Assembly (NCBI RefSeq): GCF_002736145.1
Contig: NZ_CP024160.1
Location: 682,001 to 746,000, forward strand
Direction: 5' to 3'
Length of the DNA: 64,000 nt
Source of the DNA: Collinsella aerofaciens
GTDB taxonomy: Bacteria; Actinomycetota; Coriobacteriia; Coriobacteriales; Coriobacteriaceae
The translations under genes and the position numbers were made by a program. This document shows positions 58,862 to 64,000 of the stretch, one piece after another. The notes below the pieces were generated by a model. That model was not told where the DNA came from. It made no database searches and saw only the letters and a program-made list of their open reading frames with translations. Each line of letters opens with the position of its first letter. Within the stretch, counting starts at the first letter, position 1.

Positions 58862-59965
58862 TTATTGCATTTGGTACGGCGAAAGCATGGCCCGTTGCGA
58901 GCAACTTGCGAACCAAACCGACACGAGCGCGAACATGAAGCCGTTGGCAAAACCGTTGGCAAACTGCATCGCGCCGCGCTTCCACCACAGCAGGCTGCGA
59001 TGAAGCACACCGTCCGAAAGCACCATGAACATGCCCATGGTAAACGGAATAAAGCACATCACGGCGAAGGCCGAGAACACGCCCGAGATGGCCGACAGCA
59101 CCAAAAATGGCGCCACGATGCCCATCAGGTAAAAACCGGTACGGGCCTTGCCTTCCAGGCGCTCGGCCTCAACATGGGCGCGGCCGACCAGGTCGCCACC
59201 CGAGGCACCGTTGGTGCCGGCGTGACCCATACCGCTAATGCGGACCTCATCGCCATCGTGCGTGCCGGCAGGAAACTCAATCGTCTGCTCGGAGGTTACG
59301 CGAGTACGACCGCTGCCACCGCAATCAGGGCAGGGATCGGCCACGACTTTACCGGAACCGCCGCACTCGGGACAGACCGACTGGAACGTGCCCGCACCAA
59401 ACAGGAAGGACAGGTCGACGTCGATGTGGCCGCGGCCACCGCAGCTCGGGCAGGTATGGGCATGCTCAGACGAAACGGAGCCCGAGCCGCCGCAGTGACC
59501 ACAGGTATCGAAGCGCGTGTAGCGGACGGTCTTGCGGGCACCGCCCTTGGCCTCCTTGGCGTCGAGTTTGATATCGACGACCACGTTGGCGCCGTTCTCG
59601 GGATTATAGGCAGCCCGGCCGCGACGCTGCTGGCCCCAGGCGCCACCAAAGGGAAAGCCGCCCTCAAAGGGATTGCCATAGCCCGTGCCGCCGGCGTAGC
59701 CGCCACCATAGGGCGAAGCCGTAGGAGCACCGGCAAAGGGATTGCCAGAACGCATGGCGTCGTAGCGCGCACGTTTTTGCTCATCCGAAAGCACGGCATA
59801 GGCCTCGGAAACCTCTTTAAACTTTTCCTCGGCATCCGGCTCTTTATTGACGTCCGGATGGAGCTTACGGGCCTTTTGCTGGAAGGCCTTTTGAATATCA
59901 CGCGAGGTGGCGTCCTTGGAGACACCCAGAATCTCGTAGTAATCTTTTTCGTTCATCGTCGCCAT
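58862..59965 (-). CDS. DnaJ-like protein with C-terminal membrane segments
   Basis: A 367-residue J-protein. J domain 5-73 with HPD at 36-38, a Gly/Phe/Pro-rich linker (74-112), and four intact zinc knuckles with cysteine pairs at 145/148, 162/165, 188/191 and 202/205. A short part of the first beta domain reaches about residue 250. The second beta domain and dimerisation region are missing; instead hydrophobic spans at about 256-297 and 326-343 predict three membrane helices. ATG 59965 has AGGAGG 9 nt upstream. It probably recruits DnaK to the membrane; this is inference. Confidence 0.85.
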   Translation of the reverse strand: MATMNEKDYYEILGVSKDATSRDIQKAFQQKARKLHPDVNKEPDAEEKFKEVSEAYAVLSDEQKRARYDAMRSGNPFAGAPTASPYGGGYAGGTGYGNPFEGGFPFGGAWGQQRRGRAAYNPENGANVVVDIKLDAKEAKGGARKTVRYTRFDTCGHCGGSGSVSSEHAHTCPSCGGRGHIDVDLSFLFGAGTFQSVCPECGGSGKVVADPCPDCGGSGRTRVTSEQTIEFPAGTHDGDEVRISGMGHAGTNGASGGDLVGRAHVEAERLEGKARTGFYLMGIVAPFLVLSAISGVFSAFAVMCFIPFTMGMFMVLSDGVLHRSLLWWKRGAMQFANGFANGFMFALVSVWFASCSQRAMLSPYQMQ

Positions 59966-60023
59966 GCGCGGCAACCTCCTGCTCACAGCAGCGTATATAT
60001 TCCGGTAATTCTACCCGAGCGGC

Positions 60024-61256
60024 CTAAGCTAGATCCCAAAACAGCTCGAACAGAACATTTCCATCGAGCCAGCCCAGATGGGTCGGCGCCAGACGAGCTC
60101 GAACATGGCCCGCGACGACATCTGCCGAAGTGAAGGGTCCCTCATGACCCCAGAGCGTCTCGGGCACCCAAGTGGCAAGACCCAATTCGAGCGCGCGATC
60201 GCAGGCAGCTGCCAGCTCGCCCGTTGGGATGACGCAAGCTGCACGAGCCAACAGGTCGGACGCAACACCGCGCGTCATGCGACAGGCGAGCATCAAGTCT
60301 TCGGCGACAGCCTCGCGCTGCGACAGATATTCGGCCTCGAACGCCGTCGCGTCATCGTCACGTTGCACCAGACGCACGCGGTACGCATCGCCTCGAGAAG
60401 ACACGCCGGGGAACAAACCTGCAAGACGGTCGAAATCCTCGTCGTCGAGCATGCCCGCGGCAGAACGACCCAGGCCCAGGTAGCCCTGTCCGGTCCAGTA
60501 GGCAATGTTATGGGCGCACTCATGGCCGTCGAGCGCGTAGCTTGCCACCTCATACGGACGATAGCCGGCCGCACCCAGGCGCTCACGCGCCGCGTCCATG
60601 CACGAAGCCTGAAAATCCTCGTCGGGCTCGAGCGACTCGTCACGGCACGCCATGCGATAGAGTGGCGTGCCCTCCTCGAGCGTGAGCGGGTAGACCGACA
60701 CATGATGAGGCGCCGCCGCCAACACGCCATCGAGCGTGCTCCGCCAGCTTGCGGCAGTCTGCCCGGGAAGGCCGCACATCAGATCGCACGACACATCGAG
60801 GCCAGCGTCCTTCACCGTCGCGATGGCCGCAAGTGCCCGATTAGCATCGTGAATGCGGCCAATAGCAGCCAGCTCGGTATTGTCGAGGGTTTGCACGCCC
60901 AGAGAGATGCGCGTGACACCCGCCTCGGCAAGCGCGGTGGCGAGCTCGGCGGTCAGCGACTCAGGATTGGCTTCGCAAGTAAATTCAACGGGCTTGCACC
61001 ACATGGAGATACGACGGGCAAGTTTCACCAGGCGCTCCCCCGCCAGTGACGGCGTGCCGCCGCCAATATAGACCGTGCGGGCCTGCGCAAGCGCCCCGGC
61101 GTCGCCAAAGGAATCGAGGCGCGCATACAGCTGCTCAAAATAGGAATCGAGCGCAGCATCCAAATCACACAGAGCAAAGCTACGCGAGTCAAAGTCGCAA
61201 TAGCGGCATTTTTGAGCGCAAAACGGCACGTGCACGTACAGCGCGGTAACGGCCAC
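60024..61256 (-). CDS. hemW: Radical SAM heme chaperone HemW
   Basis: Resembles oxygen-independent coproporphyrinogen oxidase HemN but belongs to the HemW group, which binds heme for insertion into target enzymes. The SAM motif is YVHVPFCAQKCRYCDF at the N-terminus; the four-cysteine HemN-type extra cysteine is absent. GGGTPSLAGERL and MCGLPGQTAASWRSTL follow. Length is 410 residues. The lepA-dusB-hemW-dnaJ neighbourhood is typical of Gram-positive genomes. Confidence 0.9.
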   Translation of the reverse strand: MAVTALYVHVPFCAQKCRYCDFDSRSFALCDLDAALDSYFEQLYARLDSFGDAGALAQARTVYIGGGTPSLAGERLVKLARRISMWCKPVEFTCEANPESLTAELATALAEAGVTRISLGVQTLDNTELAAIGRIHDANRALAAIATVKDAGLDVSCDLMCGLPGQTAASWRSTLDGVLAAAPHHVSVYPLTLEEGTPLYRMACRDESLEPDEDFQASCMDAARERLGAAGYRPYEVASYALDGHECAHNIAYWTGQGYLGLGRSAAGMLDDEDFDRLAGLFPGVSSRGDAYRVRLVQRDDDATAFEAEYLSQREAVAEDLMLACRMTRGVASDLLARAACVIPTGELAAACDRALELGLATWVPETLWGHEGPFTSADVVAGHVRARLAPTHLGWLDGNVLFELFWDLA

Positions 61257-61258
61257 CC

Positions 61259-62302
61259 TTAAGCCTCCAGCGGATGAGCGGGAACCGACTCACCGGCGGC
61301 AAGCGCGGCCTCGCAGGCCACCACATCGCGCTCGATATCTTCGACCAGCGACATGAACTCCTCGTACGTAGAGCAACGCACCACCTGAGCGCGCCAGGCG
61401 GCGGCATGGGGCATGCCTTTTAAGTACCAGCTTGCGTACGTGCGGGCGCGCGACATAAGCGGCAGAAGCTCGTGCGTCAACGTCAGGTGCTCGCGCAGAG
61501 CCTCCAGGCGCTCGACGGAGCTGCGCGGCGGCACCGGTATGCCATCGAGCGCAAGGGCGCGAGCATCACCAAAGACCCAGGGATTACCGTAGATACCGCG
61601 CGCGATAAACACCGCGCTGGCACCCGAGCCGTGCAGATGCTCAGCAGCGTCCTCGGCCGAGAACACATCGCCCGAACCAATCACGGGAATCTCGACAGAA
61701 TCGGCAACCTCATCGACGACCGACCAGTCGGCCTGGCCCGTGTAGAGCTGCGTGGCGCAACGACCATGCACGGCGACTGCGGCAGCCCCTGCGCCCTCAA
61801 GCATCTGGGCAAACGTCGCGGCATTACGGTCCTCGGCATAAAAGCCCTTGCGGATCTTGACAGTCACGGGCACGTGCGCCGCGCCGACCGCGGCCTCAAC
61901 AATCTTCTCCGCCAGGTCGGGCGTGCGCATGAGCGCCGAACCCTCGCCCTTGGTAACGACCTTGCGGGCGGGGCATGCCATATTGATATCGATGAGCGAC
62001 AGGCGATCGCCAACGCGCTCCTCGACGGCGGCGACGGCGCTCGCAAACTGATCAGGTTTGGAGCCAAAGAGCTGCACGCAAATCTGCTGCTCCTCGTCGG
62101 CCGGCAGCACCAGGCGCCACGTTTTGTTGCTGGCATAGGCAAGGCCTGCCACGCTCACCATCTCGCTGTAGGCAAGGTTGGCACCGCGGCGGCGACACAT
62201 GATGCGATAGGCGGGGTCGGTAACGCCCGCCATGGGAGCCATAAGGAACGGCTGCTCGGCATAGGCACCCAGCAGCCGCTTGCTGTATTCAGAAAGCGCC
62301 AT
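61259..62302 (-). CDS. dusB: tRNA-dihydrouridine synthase
   Basis: Flavoenzyme that reduces specific uridines in the tRNA D loop. Signatures are LMAPMAGVTDPAYRIMCR, DINMACPARKVVTKGEGSALM with the catalytic cysteine, VTVKIRKGF and the FMN-binding VIGSGDVFSAEDA. Length is 347 residues. Only 2 bp separate it from hemW and 4 bp from lepA, so it lies within one operon. DusB-type is the most likely class by sequence and context. Confidence 0.93.
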   Translation of the reverse strand: MALSEYSKRLLGAYAEQPFLMAPMAGVTDPAYRIMCRRRGANLAYSEMVSVAGLAYASNKTWRLVLPADEEQQICVQLFGSKPDQFASAVAAVEERVGDRLSLIDINMACPARKVVTKGEGSALMRTPDLAEKIVEAAVGAAHVPVTVKIRKGFYAEDRNAATFAQMLEGAGAAAVAVHGRCATQLYTGQADWSVVDEVADSVEIPVIGSGDVFSAEDAAEHLHGSGASAVFIARGIYGNPWVFGDARALALDGIPVPPRSSVERLEALREHLTLTHELLPLMSRARTYASWYLKGMPHAAAWRAQVVRCSTYEEFMSLVEDIERDVVACEAALAAGESVPAHPLEA

Positions 62303-62306
62303 GGAC

Positions 62307-64000
62307 CTACTCGTCCACCTTGAGGATCGCCATAAAGGCCTCCTGCGGGACCTCGACCGAGCCGATAGCCTTCATGCGCTTCTTGCCCTCTTTCTGCTTC
62401 TCGAGCAGTTTGCGCTTACGCGAAATATCGCCGCCGTAGCACTTGGCAAGCACGTCCTTGCGACGCGCCTTGACGGTGGAACGGGCGATGATCTTGTTGC
62501 CGATAGCACCCTGGATGGGCACCTCGAACAGCTGACGCGGGATGATCTCCTTGAGCTTGTCGCACAGGCCACGGGCCAGGCCATATGCCTTGTCCTTATG
62601 GACGATAAACGACAGCGCGTCCACCTCGTCGCCCGAAAGCAGGATGTCGAGCTTGACGAGCTCGGAGGGGCGATATTCGTTGAACTCGTAGTCGAGCGAG
62701 GCGTAACCCTTGGTGCGGCTCTTGAGCTGATCAAAGAAGTCCAAGATGAGCTCGGCGAGCGGCATATCGAAGCGCATCTCGACCGATTTGCTCGTCAGGT
62801 GGATCATGTCGGTTGTGACGCCGCGGTGCTCGATGGCGAGCTGCATTACGGCACCCGTGTACTCAGGCGGGCAGATGATCTTTGCCTTGAGGTAGGGTTC
62901 CTCGATACGTTCGATGCGCGTGGCCTCGGGAAGGTCCTGCGGACTGCGGACATCGATCATTTCGCCGTCGGTCTTGTAGACGTGATAGTCGACCGAGGGA
63001 CTCGTGGCAATGAGGTCCAGGTTGAACTCACGCTCGAGACGCTCCTTAACGACCTCCATGTGCAGCAGGCCCAAGAAGCCCACGCGGAAGCCAAAGCCAA
63101 GCGCCACAGACGTCTCGGGCTCCCACACCAACGAAGGGTCGTTAACGTGAAGCTTATCGAGTGCGTCGCGCAGGTTCTCGTAGTCCTTGTTGTCGATCGG
63201 GAACAGGCCCGTATAGACCATGGGCTTGGCCTCGCGATAGCCGGGAAGCGGCTCGGGGCAGGGGTTCGACGCCCACGTAAGGGTATCGCCCACGCGAACG
63301 GCATCGGGGTCCTTCAAGCCCGTGACCACGTATCCGACCTCGCCGACCGTCAGCGCGTCGACCGGGGTCTCGGCGGGACGCTTGACGCCCACACCATCGA
63401 CCAAAAAGTCGCCCTTTGCCTGCATCATGCGCAGGGTATCGCCCTTTTTGATGGAGCCGTCAAAGATGCGCACCGTGGCGACGACACCACGATACTCGTC
63501 GAAGTACGAATCCAGGATGAGTGCCTTGAGCGGCGCGTTCGCATCGCCCTTGGGCGGAGAGATCAAAAAGACAATGGACTCCAGCAGATCGTGGATGCCC
63601 TCGCCGGTCTTGCCCGAGACGCACACGGCATCATCGGCAGGGATCGCCAGGTCATCCTCGATCTCGGTCTTAACCTCATCGGGATGGGCAGAGGGCAGGT
63701 CGATCTTGTTGATGGCCGGCACAATGTCCAGATTGGCGTTCATGGCGAGCGTCGCGTTGGAGACGGTCTGCGCCTCGACGCCCTGCGTGGCGTCGACGAC
63801 GAGCACCGCGCCCTCGCAGGCGGCCAGCGAGCGCGAGACCTCATAGGTAAAGTCCACGTGGCCCGGCGTATCGATCAGATTGAACTGATACGTCTCACCA
63901 TCGTCGGCGTCATAGGAAACGCGGACGGCATTGGACTTGATCGTGATGCCGCGCTCGCGCTCGATATCCATGGTGTCGAGCAGCTGCGACTCCATGTCGC
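62307..64000 (-). CDS. lepA: Elongation factor 4 (partial, N-terminus outside window)
   Basis: Ribosome-associated translational GTPase that back-translocates stalled ribosomes. The frame is open to the window edge; the first ATG (63995) is internal, because [20 protein letters not shown] corresponds to the switch region about 45 residues into EF-4 and the P-loop is missing. The [21 protein letters not shown] and [13 protein letters not shown] motifs are present, and the LepA-specific C-terminus ([35 protein letters not shown]) is intact. Confidence 0.96.
   Translation of the reverse strand, partial: DMESQLLDTMDIERERGITIKSNAVRVSYDADDGETYQFNLIDTPGHVDFTYEVSRSLAACEGAVLVVDATQGVEAQTVSNATLAMNANLDIVPAINKIDLPSAHPDEVKTEIEDDLAIPADDAVCVSGKTGEGIHDLLESIVFLISPPKGDANAPLKALILDSYFDEYRGVVATVRIFDGSIKKGDTLRMMQAKGDFLVDGVGVKRPAETPVDALTVGEVGYVVTGLKDPDAVRVGDTLTWASNPCPEPLPGYREAKPMVYTGLFPIDNKDYENLRDALDKLHVNDPSLVWEPETSVALGFGFRVGFLGLLHMEVVKERLEREFNLDLIATSPSVDYHVYKTDGEMIDVRSPQDLPEATRIERIEEPYLKAKIICPPEYTGAVMQLAIEHRGVTTDMIHLTSKSVEMRFDMPLAELILDFFDQLKSRTKGYASLDYEFNEYRPSELVKLDILLSGDEVDALSFIVHKDKAYGLARGLCDKLKEIIPRQLFEVPIQGAIGNKIIARSTVKARRKDVLAKCYGGDISRKRKLLEKQKEGKKRMKAIGSVEVPQEAFMAILKVDE

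Overview
The window is bacterial chromosome, densely coded and G+C-rich, and almost entirely core housekeeping genes. Protein sequences and gene order point to an actinobacterium of the class Coriobacteriia, most likely Collinsella or a close relative (inference; no 16S rRNA is present). Two signatures support this. There is an actinobacterial block of a CDP-alcohol phosphatidyltransferase, a GarA/OdhI-like FHA protein and an FtsR-like MerR protein. There is also a long block shared with Firmicutes: rpsO-pnp-rnj-ftsK-rodZ-rimO-pgsA-cinA-recA-recX-rny-spoVS-miaB-miaA-hflX.

Layout. Positions 1-13.9 kb (+ strand): scpA(partial)-scpB-rluB-cmk-plsC-ispH-radical SAM/DUF512-der-plsY-gpsA-rpe-cysteine desulfurase-Nif3-zinc ribbon-coaBC, tightly packed, ending in tRNA-Pro(GGG) at 14 kb. 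Positions 14.1-19.4 kb: a visibly more G+C-rich minus-strand accessory cassette holding a lantibiotic-protection-type ABC transporter (ATPase plus two permeases), a small membrane or secreted protein, and an OmpR/histidine-kinase pair. Positions 19.7-23.6 kb (+): second pgsA-like gene, garA-like, ftsR-like, apt, NlpC/P60 hydrolase. Positions 23.6-25.4 kb: convergent degV and DUF1836 genes with matching operator-like sites at their outer ends. Positions 25.4-27.8 kb: divergent trxB and a diacylglycerol glycosyltransferase. Positions 28.2-31.1 kb: dut, nrdR and a LysM gene on minus, then lexA and a DUF1624 membrane protein on plus, with three SOS boxes between the LysM gene and lexA. Positions 31-49.2 kb (-): tRNA modification, RNA decay, recombination and division genes. 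Positions 49.8-64 kb (-): pnp, rpsO, recO, era, dgkA, ybeY, phoH, mtaB, dnaJ, a DnaJ with C-terminal membrane segments, hemW, dusB and lepA (partial).

The most unusual content is intergenic. Two gene-free stretches (27.79-28.18 kb and 49.2-49.8 kb) each hold two hairpin elements facing each other. Within each pair the core is conserved while the flanking arms differ completely in sequence yet stay self-complementary. In the second pair the inner stem also shows compensatory changes. The two families share box-like sequences and may be one class of folded repeat. Further points of interest are the shared operator linking degV and the DUF1836 gene, the 28-bp-periodic triple SOS box, the membrane DnaJ, the GHKL ATPase between rny and spoVS, and the transporter/two-component cassette beside tRNA-Pro.
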